Shown in pieces: positions 51,912-61,355 of a stretch of DNA of 64,000 nucleotides. The stretch's first letter is position 1; each line of letters starts with the position of its first letter. The stretch comes from an uncultured Chitinophagaceae bacterium (GTDB lineage: Bacteria; Bacteroidota; Bacteroidia; Chitinophagales; Chitinophagaceae): positions 124,001 to 188,000 of the forward strand of contig CAKZFX010000015.1 of assembly GCA_936908745.1 (NCBI GenBank), read 5' to 3'. The notes under the pieces are model-generated. The model worked only from the letters and a program-made list of their open reading frames with translations, was not told the origin of the DNA and did no database searches. A program made the position numbers and the translations under genes.

Positions 51912-54569
51912 TTACTCGAACAACCAGTCAATATTCTTATTCCTTGCATCACTCATCAATCCCGCATCATATACAGGTATTATTTGATCTCCTTTTACAA
52001 AACCCAAAATCAAACAAACACCTTTTTCCAGTTTCAAAGTATTTTTTCCTGCTTTAAAGCTGTACGAATGCACATTCACCGGCGGCAACCCTTCGATAGA
52101 AATTGCATTGGATATTTTTATCTCTGCCTGTCCATAATCATCAGCACTTGCATTTGTTTCCAGTTCCGGCGCTTTCAGAAAAACAGTGTCGGAGGTAAAA
52201 GCAGCCCTTTGTGTTTTGAAATAACCTACCAGCACTTTCACCGGCTGAGAGCTTTCAAAAATCAGTATAGTTCCATTTTTCAATTGATTGTTAAAAGATA
52301 ATTGCACACCCTGCAAGTCTTGCAATTCTTTAGCAACTTTTCCCAACGCATAAGTTGTATCATCAAACGGTTCTGATTGAGATTCCAGCGTGTACCAGTT
52401 ATTATTTGTATTCAATACCGAAACTCCGGTCCGTTGAACAGCCGTTCTTTGTTTCCCTGCGTTGCCAGCATTGCTTTTTAACGAATCAATTTTATGCTCA
52501 AATGTTTGCAGCTCCGCTTCAAACACCGGTAATAGTTCGTTCCAATGTTTATACGCACCATTGAAACCACGCATCGGTATTTTGCGTTGCTGCGTCTGCA
52601 TGCTGTTGGCATAGAGATAAGTACCGGTTGCCAGTTCAGACAGTTGTTTATACCAATCAACACTTTCCTTCAGGGCCTTAACCGCCATTTCCAGGTCCGC
52701 TATTTTTTCAGTATATTTGTATTGTAGCAGCTGCATTGCTGCTGTCACTTTGGCACTGAAATGGTGCGCCATTGCCCGGTAACAATTCATATCATTCGCA
52801 ATACGGGCAAATTCTTCCTTGTTTTTTGTTACCCGCTTCGCTACTTCATTCATCAATGACGCTGCTTTATCACCATGTGCAATCACTTCCCGGTTTACCT
52901 GCGGCGGTGTTTCACCAATATGTTTTACTTTCTTTTGCTGCTTGTCCACATAATCCAATATCATTTCTCCTTCCGGCGCTTCCGCATCATACAATAATGT
53001 AAACAAACCATAACGATACGGATTAATGAGTTGTGTCATCAGCATACCTAATGTCAGTGTTTGCCTGTTACCATCTGTAATCCCAAAACGACGCAGGAGT
53101 TTCGGCGCTATCTCACCGCTTTCTTCATAGGCTGTCAATATCTTAGCACCATCCGCTTCGCTGCATCCAAATTTGTTGGCCAGCAAACGGCTCCAGTATT
53201 TTTTTTCTTCTTCTCTGTTCCTGCTTGCTTTCCATGCATAGCGGCTCCATGCTTTGTACCAGATCCAATCTCTTTCAATTTGAAGCAAACGTTTTCCTTT
53301 TACACTATCCGCACTATAAGGCCAGTCCCAATACGAAGCCTGCGGGTATAAATGCAGGCCATTGCCACCCATCACTTCGTGCATGCCGATCACACTTTGC
53401 TGTATAAAATCAGGCGAGCCATAGCGAAAGGGTTCAAGATTCGCAAGGATATGAACGTTTTCAATCTGCACACTTCCCAGTTTGCTCAATGTTTGATGTA
53501 ACTCTGCCCAGCTTCCTCTTGGCCTTGCATAGGTCAGCGCCTCACCGTTAAATTTTGCTTCAGTATATAAATTTTTATACAAGGGCAAAGCTGCACGCAT
53601 TACCGCAGGTGCATCGGTATCATGCGCACGGAGCACAATCGGCGGCTCTTCTGTTTTACCCAGTGTTTTCAATCCATCCTGCACGCCGGGAATAATGGTT
53701 TTGGTAAACCATTCTATATCGTCGTTACCTACACCCTCCATCGCTTCGCCAAGGCAAACCATCAAACCCACGTTGGGATATTTTTCTACAAAAGCCGTGA
53801 TTGATTTTTTTGTGTAGTCAGCGATCACCGGGATGATGGGCCGTTCCCGTTCCTGTGTTTTTATATTATGATGCTCCGCAAAAGGTTTGGAGACGATGAT
53901 ATTGTAAAACATCTGTATCACCCAGATACCTCTTTTATCTGCTTCTGTCGTGATGAAGCGATACATCTCTTCATTTTTGGCAAACGTGGCTTCGTCCACT
54001 TCTACTGCATACGGATAATCGTTTAGTTTTACCAATGAAGCAAAAGGATGACCATTCCAGAGATACAAAGAGTTCATCCGGTTGTCAAGCATAGAATCCA
54101 ATACCTGTGTCCATAATTTCTTATCATAAAACCAGGGAAAGTTTTCGGGTGTGTATGGATATTCATACACGGTGCGGCCGGGCAGGTAAGAAGATTTTTG
54201 TAACCCGATACACTGACCACGCAGCACCATTTCAGGCGCATCCGAAATGTTTAATTGCGCAGGATATTTCTTTAGCTTTTTTAATTGCGAAGCAAATTCA
54301 AGACAGGCGTAGAGAATGCCTGTTTCATCATTGGCTTCAATTTTAGTTTGATTATTTTTTGTAACAATGCTGAAACCTTCCTTTTTACCCTTTTTATAGT
54401 TAAAAAGAATAGGATGACTGGCCCTTTTTAATCCCAACGCTTTTTCAGTTTCAAGAATTTTCGTCAGCCCGAATAACTCACGGGGCGTCCGTACCTTATC
54501 GCCCCAGCCAATCTGTGCCGATGCAACAGTGTAAAAAGAAAAACAAAGTATAATAAATAAGGATCGCAT
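51912..54569 (-). CDS. Unassigned secreted glycosidase-like protein (GH20/GH67/GH115-like layout)
   Basis: 885 residues with signal peptide (residues 1-18, VASAQ). Residues about 20-110 resemble the alpha/beta N-terminal domain that precedes the barrel in GH20, GH67, GH84 and GH115. A TIM barrel follows (about 120-470): NSLYLWNGHPFASL, WVIQMFYNIIVSKP, LMVCLGEAMEGVGND with an acidic pair, VLRAHDTDAP. A helical bundle (about 540-720) and a C-terminal beta domain complete it. I cannot place it in a named family. Alpha-uronidase-type activity would fit both the layout and a pectin locus, but this is a guess. It lies 1 bp from the PL1 stop. Confidence 0.6.
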   Translation of the reverse strand: MRSLFIILCFSFYTVASAQIGWGDKVRTPRELFGLTKILETEKALGLKRASHPILFNYKKGKKEGFSIVTKNNQTKIEANDETGILYACLEFASQLKKLKKYPAQLNISDAPEMVLRGQCIGLQKSSYLPGRTVYEYPYTPENFPWFYDKKLWTQVLDSMLDNRMNSLYLWNGHPFASLVKLNDYPYAVEVDEATFAKNEEMYRFITTEADKRGIWVIQMFYNIIVSKPFAEHHNIKTQERERPIIPVIADYTKKSITAFVEKYPNVGLMVCLGEAMEGVGNDDIEWFTKTIIPGVQDGLKTLGKTEEPPIVLRAHDTDAPAVMRAALPLYKNLYTEAKFNGEALTYARPRGSWAELHQTLSKLGSVQIENVHILANLEPFRYGSPDFIQQSVIGMHEVMGGNGLHLYPQASYWDWPYSADSVKGKRLLQIERDWIWYKAWSRYAWKASRNREEEKKYWSRLLANKFGCSEADGAKILTAYEESGEIAPKLLRRFGITDGNRQTLTLGMLMTQLINPYRYGLFTLLYDAEAPEGEMILDYVDKQQKKVKHIGETPPQVNREVIAHGDKAASLMNEVAKRVTKNKEEFARIANDMNCYRAMAHHFSAKVTAAMQLLQYKYTEKIADLEMAVKALKESVDWYKQLSELATGTYLYANSMQTQQRKIPMRGFNGAYKHWNELLPVFEAELQTFEHKIDSLKSNAGNAGKQRTAVQRTGVSVLNTNNNWYTLESQSEPFDDTTYALGKVAKELQDLQGVQLSFNNQLKNGTILIFESSQPVKVLVGYFKTQRAAFTSDTVFLKAPELETNASADDYGQAEIKISNAISIEGLPPVNVHSYSFKAGKNTLKLEKGVCLILGFVKGDQIIPVYDAGLMSDARNKNIDWLFE

Positions 54570-54570
54570 A

Positions 54571-55965
54571 TTATTTTACCTGCACGAGTTCGTTTAAGTA
54601 TTTTTCCAGCATGGTATAACCATCGCTGCCTGTTTTGTTGCGGTCAGACGCATCGTTGGGGTTCAGTTTATTTTTTATTTCCCACTCATCCGGCATCCCA
54701 TCATTGTCTGAATCAACCGGCGCCGCTATTGTCTGGTAAGTCGCCCAGCCACCAACAGCAGAAGGGCTATCAATAATGCCGGGTTTGCCAAACACACCTT
54801 TGCCGCTGGCCGTTCCTGTTTTAGTTTCATTGATCACTCTTTCATCCGTTGCATCACGTTTTGGGAAAACAGCACCTGCATAACGCAACACTTTTTCATA
54901 AGACTCTTTTGCCGTCTCCACAGGTAAAGCTATTGATACAGGGAAAGGGTTTTCAGCAATCGCCTCGCCAGGATAACCGGCTTCTCTTAAATCAATACCA
55001 TTACTGTTTTTCTTTGTCAGTCCTTTATTGCCTTCCATGATATTGCCCCCGGCAAACCACCTGCCTGTGCCCTTACTATTCTGTTGCTGAAAAGAAGCAT
55101 GAACAAATTTTAAATCTTCAGGCGAAGCCGGGCCGGGTTTGTAATAGTTGTTTACAATATTCACTTCCGAAACGCCTCCGGCAATGTTCACTTCGCCACC
55201 ATAAGCCGCATTGGCATTGCCCCAGTTGTAAATAACATTATTCCGATAATCAATGACTGCTATCGTATCATGCGCCCTTGCACCGTTGAAACGAACCGCA
55301 CGGCTGTTCTGGTGCGCAATTAAGTTGTGATGATAACTGGCATATTGCCCGCCCCATACGCCACCATAGGAACGATGGCCTTTCTGGTGACCTGCTTCGT
55401 ATAGTCCTTCGCTGACGATGCACCATTGCACCGTTGTATTTTTTGTATCGTACATCGCCGCACATTCTTCATTGGCCCAGCTAAAACTGCAATGGTCCAC
55501 GATCACATCATGACAGTTTTCCATATCAAAGCCATATAGACCTGTTTTCACTGTGCCGCCCGGTCTTGAACGGATAAAACGGATAATAATATTTCCATGA
55601 TTGCCTTTGGAAGAAGCACCGTTTAAAATCAATGATTGATTTTTCAGGCAAATGCCATCACCGGGAGCCGTTTGTCCCGCAATGGTAAGATTGGAACGTT
55701 TGATCTGAATTTTCGATTGCAGTTCAATAATACCCGACACATGAAACACAACTGTTAATGGTTCGCCGGGAAATTGTTCCAACGCCCAGCGAAAACTTCC
55801 CTCGCCGTTGTCGTTGAGATTTGTAACAGCCACTACCTGCCCGCCACGTCCGCCTGTGGCATATTTACCAAATCCTTCTGCACCGGGAAAGGCAACCAGT
55901 TTGTTTTGCGCTTGCACTCCTGCAAAACATAAACCAGCCAAACATATCATCATCCATTTTCGCAT
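54571..55965 (-). CDS. Pectate lyase-like protein, PL1 family
   Basis: 464 residues with signal peptide ending GVQAQ (residue 20). PL1 pattern: FPGAEGFGKYATGGRGGQVVAVTNLNDNG, TIAGQTAPGDGICLKN, VIVDHCSFSWANEECAAMYD, YRNNVIYNWGNANAAYGGEVN. The C-terminal DSDNDGMPDEWEIKNKLNP is the same calcium-binding tail as in 31461-33104. It lacks the N-terminal helical extension of that paralogue. It cleaves polygalacturonate; an exported endo-lyase is likely. It belongs to operon A, 84 bp downstream of the oxidoreductase gene. Confidence 0.87.
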   Translation of the reverse strand: MRKWMMICLAGLCFAGVQAQNKLVAFPGAEGFGKYATGGRGGQVVAVTNLNDNGEGSFRWALEQFPGEPLTVVFHVSGIIELQSKIQIKRSNLTIAGQTAPGDGICLKNQSLILNGASSKGNHGNIIIRFIRSRPGGTVKTGLYGFDMENCHDVIVDHCSFSWANEECAAMYDTKNTTVQWCIVSEGLYEAGHQKGHRSYGGVWGGQYASYHHNLIAHQNSRAVRFNGARAHDTIAVIDYRNNVIYNWGNANAAYGGEVNIAGGVSEVNIVNNYYKPGPASPEDLKFVHASFQQQNSKGTGRWFAGGNIMEGNKGLTKKNSNGIDLREAGYPGEAIAENPFPVSIALPVETAKESYEKVLRYAGAVFPKRDATDERVINETKTGTASGKGVFGKPGIIDSPSAVGGWATYQTIAAPVDSDNDGMPDEWEIKNKLNPNDASDRNKTGSDGYTMLEKYLNELVQVK

Positions 55966-56049
55966 AGCGCTGTATTTTTTGTTTCAAAAAGAAGGGAAAC
56001 TGAGAACAGTTTCCCTGACTGCTTAACTGCTTGCTATCAAAAAGCGTTA

Positions 56050-57114
56050 TTAAATTTCAGGTGGTACGCCGCCTTTTTCACTTGACCGGTAGGCTGCTTC
56101 CAGGCAGGCCATCGTGTGAATACAATCTTCCACCGAATTATCTGGTTTTTCAATTTTCTGTTCTTTGGCCAGCATCACTTGTTCCATGCTGCCGATAAAC
56201 GCATGGGGGAACCAGCTTCCTTCAATCTGCATGGTTTGCCACTGTGCTTCTTTTCCCTCTTCCAATAAAATATATTCAAAACTGTCGGCCGCTCCTCGTG
56301 GATAGTTGATCAATGCGCCAAAGTTGATGATCACAGCGCCTTTGCTTCCTTCTATTTTGATATAAGACTGTTGCTTGGGCGTTCCATAGTTATGGCAATG
56401 ATTGGTCAGTATATTCGCCCGTATCATTTCGCCATAGTCCATAATAATATTGCTGCGCACCGAAGCCAGTTCTGCCATCGACGGATGCTTTGTTGTTTTT
56501 GCATATACCGATTGGGGATTCCCCAACAGGTTTCTTACAAGGTCTATGTAGTGAATGCTATGATATAAAATTTCAACCCGCTCCGACTTCATCAGGAAAT
56601 CCCATAAATGCCAGGGCGTATATACATTGACATTGATCTCGATATCATTTAACTCACCTAATTGCCCGCTATTGATCAGTTGTTTTGCAGCCAATATATA
56701 AGGCGCATATCGCAACTGGAAGTTGATCGCCGCCAGCATCTTTTTTTGGCGGGTGAGTTCCAGTATTTGTTTTGCTTCTGCAATATTTTCACCCATGGGC
56801 TTTTGCAGCAATACAGCCGCGCCGTCGGGTAATTGTTCTAATAAAGGAATGGTTTGCGAGCCCGGCACTGCTATATCAAAAACAGCATTTGGTTCTGCGG
56901 CCGCCAGCATTTCATCCAAGGATTGATAAGCAACGGGAATATTGAATTTCTCCGCTGTTGCTTTGGCTTTCGCAAAATCAATATCATAAATACCTTTTAT
57001 AGCAAACCCGGCGATTTGATAAGCCGGCAAATGCGCTGCATTCACAATGCCGCCAGCGCCGATCATATAGATTGGCAGCTTTGATGAAATGATATGTGTT
57101 GCTGGTACTGGCAT
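56050..57114 (-). CDS. Gfo/Idh/MocA-family oxidoreductase
   Basis: 354 residues, no signal peptide. Rossmann loop IYMIGAGGIVNAAHLPAY near 15-32, LLQKPMGENIAEA near 103-115 as the EKP equivalent, YHSIHYIDLVRNLLG near 178 for the catalytic-region histidines. It is a distant relative of 132-1196. Set between the rhamnose-type transporter and lactonase genes on one side and PL1 on the other, it may oxidise a free sugar to the lactone that the amidohydrolase (58183-59028) then opens. That order is inferred from gene context. Confidence 0.83.
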   Translation of the reverse strand: MPVPATHIISSKLPIYMIGAGGIVNAAHLPAYQIAGFAIKGIYDIDFAKAKATAEKFNIPVAYQSLDEMLAAAEPNAVFDIAVPGSQTIPLLEQLPDGAAVLLQKPMGENIAEAKQILELTRQKKMLAAINFQLRYAPYILAAKQLINSGQLGELNDIEINVNVYTPWHLWDFLMKSERVEILYHSIHYIDLVRNLLGNPQSVYAKTTKHPSMAELASVRSNIIMDYGEMIRANILTNHCHNYGTPKQQSYIKIEGSKGAVIINFGALINYPRGAADSFEYILLEEGKEAQWQTMQIEGSWFPHAFIGSMEQVMLAKEQKIEKPDNSVEDCIHTMACLEAAYRSSEKGGVPPEI

Positions 57115-57118
57115 GACC

Positions 57119-58162
57119 TTATCCTTCTGAACCCATTTTATTTCCGTAAGTCAATAACAATACAGCGACCAATAAGATCAGCAATGCGATGACCAGTAAA
57201 CGAATGGTTTTATTACTGCTGTTTTTCCATTCTTTTAATAATAATCCTGTGACTGTACTTAACAATACCAGCAAGATCATATGAATGGCCCAGCTTGTGA
57301 ATTTATACGCACCCATGCGAACGTGACCTAATCCATAAAAGAAAAACTGGCCATACCACAAGCAACCCGTTATCAACGCCATCAGGTAGTTAGTGGGCAA
57401 CGCTGCGCTGTTAGTTGTAGGACGTGTAAATTCTCCGAAAGTTTTTTCTTTATTATGCAGGTATAAACAGTATAAAAGCGTAGTTACAAACGCCCCTGAG
57501 TTAGAAAAAATATAAATCACATTTCCCTGGAACTGCCCGGCACCGTGTATCGCTGCCACATCTGCAATCGGCTGGCCCTGGTCTAAAGAGAATCCATATA
57601 AGGCCGACAAAACACCTGCAAGTAAACAAAGCGGCAATCCTTTTGCCAATGAAAATTCTGTTTTAACAGCGCTGCTGCGCTCCAGATCTTTTTCTTTATT
57701 TCTTCCGGCAAAACCACAAAAGGCAATACCCACTGCACCCATGGCAACACCACTGAACAAGTAAGCTGCGCCATTACTGCTCAGCACAGTACCTAATGTG
57801 CCATTTACCAATGGCGGCAACAATGTACCTAATACGCAACTGATGCCAACAGCGATTGCATAGGTCAATGAGAAACCAACGTAACGGATGGCGATACCAA
57901 ATGCTGTACCACCGATGCCGTAGGCCATTCCCAATAAAAAGGATTTGACCATAGCCGACGACGGCGCCTGCTGTATTACCTGTAATAAGTCGGGGATTGT
58001 AATAAACGCAACGATGACCGGTAACAACAACCAGCAAACCAACGCTTGTGACAGCCAATAGGTTTGCCAGCTCCAGCCACTGACTTTTTTTTGAGGCGTG
58101 TAGCAGAGTGCTGCTCCCGACGCCCCGACTGCATGATATAAAAGACCGGCAATAACCGCCAT
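57119..58162 (-). CDS. rhaT: L-rhamnose/proton symporter (RhaT family)
   Basis: 347 residues with ten predicted membrane segments and the family start GLLYHAVGASGAALCYTPQKKVSGWSWQTYW. GMAYGIGGTAFGIAIRYVGFSLTYAIAVGISCVLGTLLPPL is the RhaT core. It imports L-rhamnose across the inner membrane. Its presence with two rhamnosidases and a mutarotase-like domain supports L-rhamnose as a major product of this locus. No rhaA, rhaB or rhaD genes are in the window. Confidence 0.88.
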   Translation of the reverse strand: MAVIAGLLYHAVGASGAALCYTPQKKVSGWSWQTYWLSQALVCWLLLPVIVAFITIPDLLQVIQQAPSSAMVKSFLLGMAYGIGGTAFGIAIRYVGFSLTYAIAVGISCVLGTLLPPLVNGTLGTVLSSNGAAYLFSGVAMGAVGIAFCGFAGRNKEKDLERSSAVKTEFSLAKGLPLCLLAGVLSALYGFSLDQGQPIADVAAIHGAGQFQGNVIYIFSNSGAFVTTLLYCLYLHNKEKTFGEFTRPTTNSAALPTNYLMALITGCLWYGQFFFYGLGHVRMGAYKFTSWAIHMILLVLLSTVTGLLLKEWKNSSNKTIRLLVIALLILLVAVLLLTYGNKMGSEG

Positions 58163-58182
58163 AACCTGTTGCTACAATGGGT

Positions 58183-59028
58183 TTATAGTTTATAAAAACG
58201 TACTGCGTTTTTGTAAAACACTTTTTCGGCTTCTTCCTTTGTTAAGAGTTCGTTTATTAACTCTTTGTATGTGGACCATGTTTTAGTATAGCTACCTGCC
58301 AGCAAAGAAACCGGCCAATCGCCACCACATAAACAACGATCTGTTCCAAAGTTTTCAATTATAAAAGAAACATAAGGTTTTAAGTCCTCTTTTGTCCAGT
58401 TGTCCGAATCAGCCGCTACGGTTCCTAATCCTGAAATCTTCGCATGAAAGCCAGGATTTGATGCCGCTGTTTTCATCAGTTCGCCCCATTCGCCAAATTG
58501 CTGTTTGTTTCGGATAGGAGGCGCATTCAAATGATCAAACACCATGCGCAAGCCGGGAACTGCTTCCGACACTTTCAATACCGTTTGGATATGCGCAGGC
58601 AATATACCCACCACATCATACGAAATATCATGTGCTGCTAATAGTTGAAGGCTTTCGATGACCGATGGTTGCAGCAACCACTGCGGATCAGCTTCATCAT
58701 GTATCAGGTGGCGGACTCCTTTGAAGTAGCTATTTTTTAAATATTTGTCTTCGAGCAGTTGCTGTGTTTGCCTTGTATCTGTCAACGGCAGCCAGCCCAC
58801 CACGCCTTTTATCCAGTCTGTGTTTTGCGCCACTTCCAGCATCCAGTCGGTGTCTTCGAGGTTATTTGCCGCCTGCACCAATACACCTGCGGTGATACCT
58901 GCCTGTTGTCGTTCCGTTTCTATTTCATCAATGTTATAGGTACGGTTCAGGATCGAAGTATTGCCTTCCAGCCACAGGTAAGAGGCTTTATCAAAGTTCC
59001 AGGTGTGTATGTGTGTATCGGCTATCAT
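58183..59028 (-). CDS. Amidohydrolase-2 family sugar lactonase (fuconolactonase/rhamnonolactonase type)
   Basis: 281 residues, cytoplasmic. TIM-barrel metal-dependent hydrolase with N-terminal DTHIHTW (metal HxH), VFDHLNAPP (histidine) and CLCGGDWPVSL (metal aspartate). This pattern fits L-fucono-1,5-lactonase and L-rhamnono-1,4-lactonase relatives. It lies 20 bp from the RhaT-like gene. In an oxidative L-rhamnose, L-fucose or L-galactose route it would open the lactone made by a dehydrogenase. No sugar-acid dehydratase is visible in the window. Confidence 0.82.
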   Translation of the reverse strand: MIADTHIHTWNFDKASYLWLEGNTSILNRTYNIDEIETERQQAGITAGVLVQAANNLEDTDWMLEVAQNTDWIKGVVGWLPLTDTRQTQQLLEDKYLKNSYFKGVRHLIHDEADPQWLLQPSVIESLQLLAAHDISYDVVGILPAHIQTVLKVSEAVPGLRMVFDHLNAPPIRNKQQFGEWGELMKTAASNPGFHAKISGLGTVAADSDNWTKEDLKPYVSFIIENFGTDRCLCGGDWPVSLLAGSYTKTWSTYKELINELLTKEEAEKVFYKNAVRFYKL

Positions 59029-59034
59029 TCGTTC

Positions 59035-60210
59035 TTATAAGTTCTTTTCGGTGTATTGTGCTTCCCGCACCAATTCAAATTCCTGTTCCACCTGTTCGTT
59101 ATGTTCGCCTAATAATGGCGCTCCTTTTTCATATTTCAACACTTGCCCATCCACACGAATAGGACATCTTGTGGTGCTTACAGATAAACCGTTGCTTGTT
59201 TTCACCACAATTTCCATATCCAGCACTTTATAACCATCCTGCTCAACCAGTTCATCATAGTTCATTACCGGCGCACACCATATATCGGCTTTTTCCAATA
59301 TGGCCAGCCAATGAGCGGTCGTATTCGTCAGCAAATGTTCAGCCAGCACTTTTTTGATCTCATCCCGCTTGCTGAACCAATCGTTGCTATCCGTAAACGA
59401 TTTCATCGCTTCACATCCCAGCAGTTCGGCCAGCAAGAGAATATTGCTCATTGCCAATGCAAGATAACCCTCCTTTGTTTTGTAAATGCCATAAGGCGCC
59501 GCAATATATGCATGCGCACTGTTTACCGCACCCCGCACCGGCAACTGGTTGCCATCATTGTAGTAGCAGGTCAGCACTTCAAACTGGAAGTCTAAAATAC
59601 TTTCAAACATACTTACCTGCACCAGTGCGCCTTCGCCGGTCACAGCCCTTTTATACAAAGTAGCTAAAATTCCTTGTGCGATATGCGTTCCGGCCATGAT
59701 ATCAACCACGGCCACACCCATTGGTGTAGGGTCTTCATTGTTATTATTATTGAGCCAGGTGAGGCCCGAAGCCGCTTGCAGCAACAGATCCTGTCCCGGA
59801 AGGTCTTTCCACGGGCCACTGTCGCCATAGCCTGTTACTTCGGCATAAATAATCGAAGGATTGATCGCTTTCACCGTTTCATAATCCAAACCAATGCGTT
59901 CCATTACTCCCGGGCGGAAGTTGTGCATCATAACATCCGCTTTGGCGATCAGTTGTTTTATTTTTTCTAAGTCATCGGGGTTTTTCAGGTCGGCCGCATA
60001 GCTGTCTTTGTTGCGGTTGATAGCATGAAAAATCGTTGACTCATTTTCGATCATCACATCCGACACATAGAGCTGGCGGCAAATATCACCTGTGCCCGGT
60101 TTTTCAATCTTTATCACTCTTGCTCCCATATCAGCCAGGCGCAAGGCCGCAGAAGGCCCTGATAAAAACTGGCTGAAGTCCAATACCAATATGTCGGCTA
60201 ATAAATTCAT
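59035..60210 (-). CDS. CaiB/BaiF class III CoA-transferase (second of a tandem pair)
   Basis: 391 residues. Family start ILVLDFSQFLSGPSAALRLADMGARVIKIEKPGTGD, and the catalytic aspartate most probably in GVAVVDIMAGTHIAQGIL. It transfers CoA between carboxylic acids. It is clearly homologous to the preceding gene (60207-61355), with which it overlaps by 4 bp. The C-terminal half (SNDWFSKRDEIKKVLAEHL, CAPVMNYDEL) is conserved between them. A tandem duplication that has diverged, or a heterodimer, are both possible. The acid substrate is unknown. Confidence 0.88.
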   Translation of the reverse strand: MNLLADILVLDFSQFLSGPSAALRLADMGARVIKIEKPGTGDICRQLYVSDVMIENESTIFHAINRNKDSYAADLKNPDDLEKIKQLIAKADVMMHNFRPGVMERIGLDYETVKAINPSIIYAEVTGYGDSGPWKDLPGQDLLLQAASGLTWLNNNNNEDPTPMGVAVVDIMAGTHIAQGILATLYKRAVTGEGALVQVSMFESILDFQFEVLTCYYNDGNQLPVRGAVNSAHAYIAAPYGIYKTKEGYLALAMSNILLLAELLGCEAMKSFTDSNDWFSKRDEIKKVLAEHLLTNTTAHWLAILEKADIWCAPVMNYDELVEQDGYKVLDMEIVVKTSNGLSVSTTRCPIRVDGQVLKYEKGAPLLGEHNEQVEQEFELVREAQYTEKNL

Positions 60211-61355
60211 GCAGTTGGTTTGATAAGGTCTTTTCTCACTTTCTCATTATGTTGTCCCAATGAAGGGGCCGGTTTATTCGCTGTTAACCGTTCTCCATTG
60301 ATACGTATCGGGCAGCGGGTGGTGATCATTTTTTTATCGCCCGCATCAATCACCTGTTCCATTTGCAACTGGCGATAAGCCGGGTGCGCCATCATTTTTT
60401 CCCAGTCAAATACCTCCATTGCCCACAGGCCTTCGGCTTGCAAACGATGCAACCAATAAGCCGTTTCTTTCGTCTTTAAATGATAGGCCAGCACTGCTTT
60501 TATCTCATCTCTTTTGGCAAACGCCGCTTCTTTTTCAAAGGTTTCCAACTCTGCACAATGAATCGCATTCGCAAGTACATGAATATCCATCATCGCCAAT
60601 GCAATAAAACCATCGGCTGTTGCATACACACCATAGGGCGCACTTAACAACGGGTGACCATTGCTGACATAGCTTCGCTGTGGTTGTTTTTTGCTGGTAT
60701 AATAAGTAGTCAATAATTCAAACTGGAAGTCGAGTAAGGATTCCATCAGGCTTACTTCAAGCAAAGCGCCTTTGCCTGTTTTCTGCCGCCTGATCAATGC
60801 TGCTAAAATACCTTGCACAAGTTGTGAGCCGCACAAAATATCAGCTATTGAAATACCAAAAGGCACAGGGCCATTGGTTCCGTTGCCGGTTGTATGCGCC
60901 ACGCCGGTGATGGATTGTAATAACAAATCCTGCCCGGGTTTATTTTTCCAGGGGCCTTCTGTTCCGTAACCGGAAATCTCCGCATAGATAAGCCGGTTGT
61001 TCAGTTGTTGCACTGTTGCATAATCCAGCCCGTTCTTTTTCATAATGCCCGGGCGAAAGTTATGGATCAATACATCGGCTTTTTTAATCAGCTCTTTTAA
61101 GAAAAGAATGTCTTGTTCATTTTTCAGATCAGCCGTAATGCTTTCTTTATTCCGGTTGATCGTGTGAAACAGCAATGAGTTTTCATCTACCCATAGATCT
61201 TTGATCGCCAGTTTGCGGCCTGCGTCACCCGTTCCCGGGCGTTCGATCTTGATCACCCTTGCGCCCAGATCGGCCAAACGCAATCCTGCCGAGGGACCGG
61301 ATAAATATTGACTAAACTCCAATACAATTAATCCTTTTAATGGCAAATCAATCAT
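60207..61355 (-). CDS. CaiB/BaiF class III CoA-transferase (first of a tandem pair)
   Basis: 382 residues with VLEFSQYLSGPSAGLRLADLGARVIKIERPGTGD and the probable catalytic aspartate in GISIADILCGSQLVQGIL. It overlaps both the upstream SBP-like gene and the downstream paralogue by 4 bp, so the three are tightly co-translated. Family members activate acids such as carnitine, oxalate, itaconate or citramalate. In a pectin locus a branched or unusual acid from the polymer is the natural suspect, but nothing in the sequence identifies it. Confidence 0.88.
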   Translation of the reverse strand: MIDLPLKGLIVLEFSQYLSGPSAGLRLADLGARVIKIERPGTGDAGRKLAIKDLWVDENSLLFHTINRNKESITADLKNEQDILFLKELIKKADVLIHNFRPGIMKKNGLDYATVQQLNNRLIYAEISGYGTEGPWKNKPGQDLLLQSITGVAHTTGNGTNGPVPFGISIADILCGSQLVQGILAALIRRQKTGKGALLEVSLMESLLDFQFELLTTYYTSKKQPQRSYVSNGHPLLSAPYGVYATADGFIALAMMDIHVLANAIHCAELETFEKEAAFAKRDEIKAVLAYHLKTKETAYWLHRLQAEGLWAMEVFDWEKMMAHPAYRQLQMEQVIDAGDKKMITTRCPIRINGERLTANKPAPSLGQHNEKVRKDLIKPTA

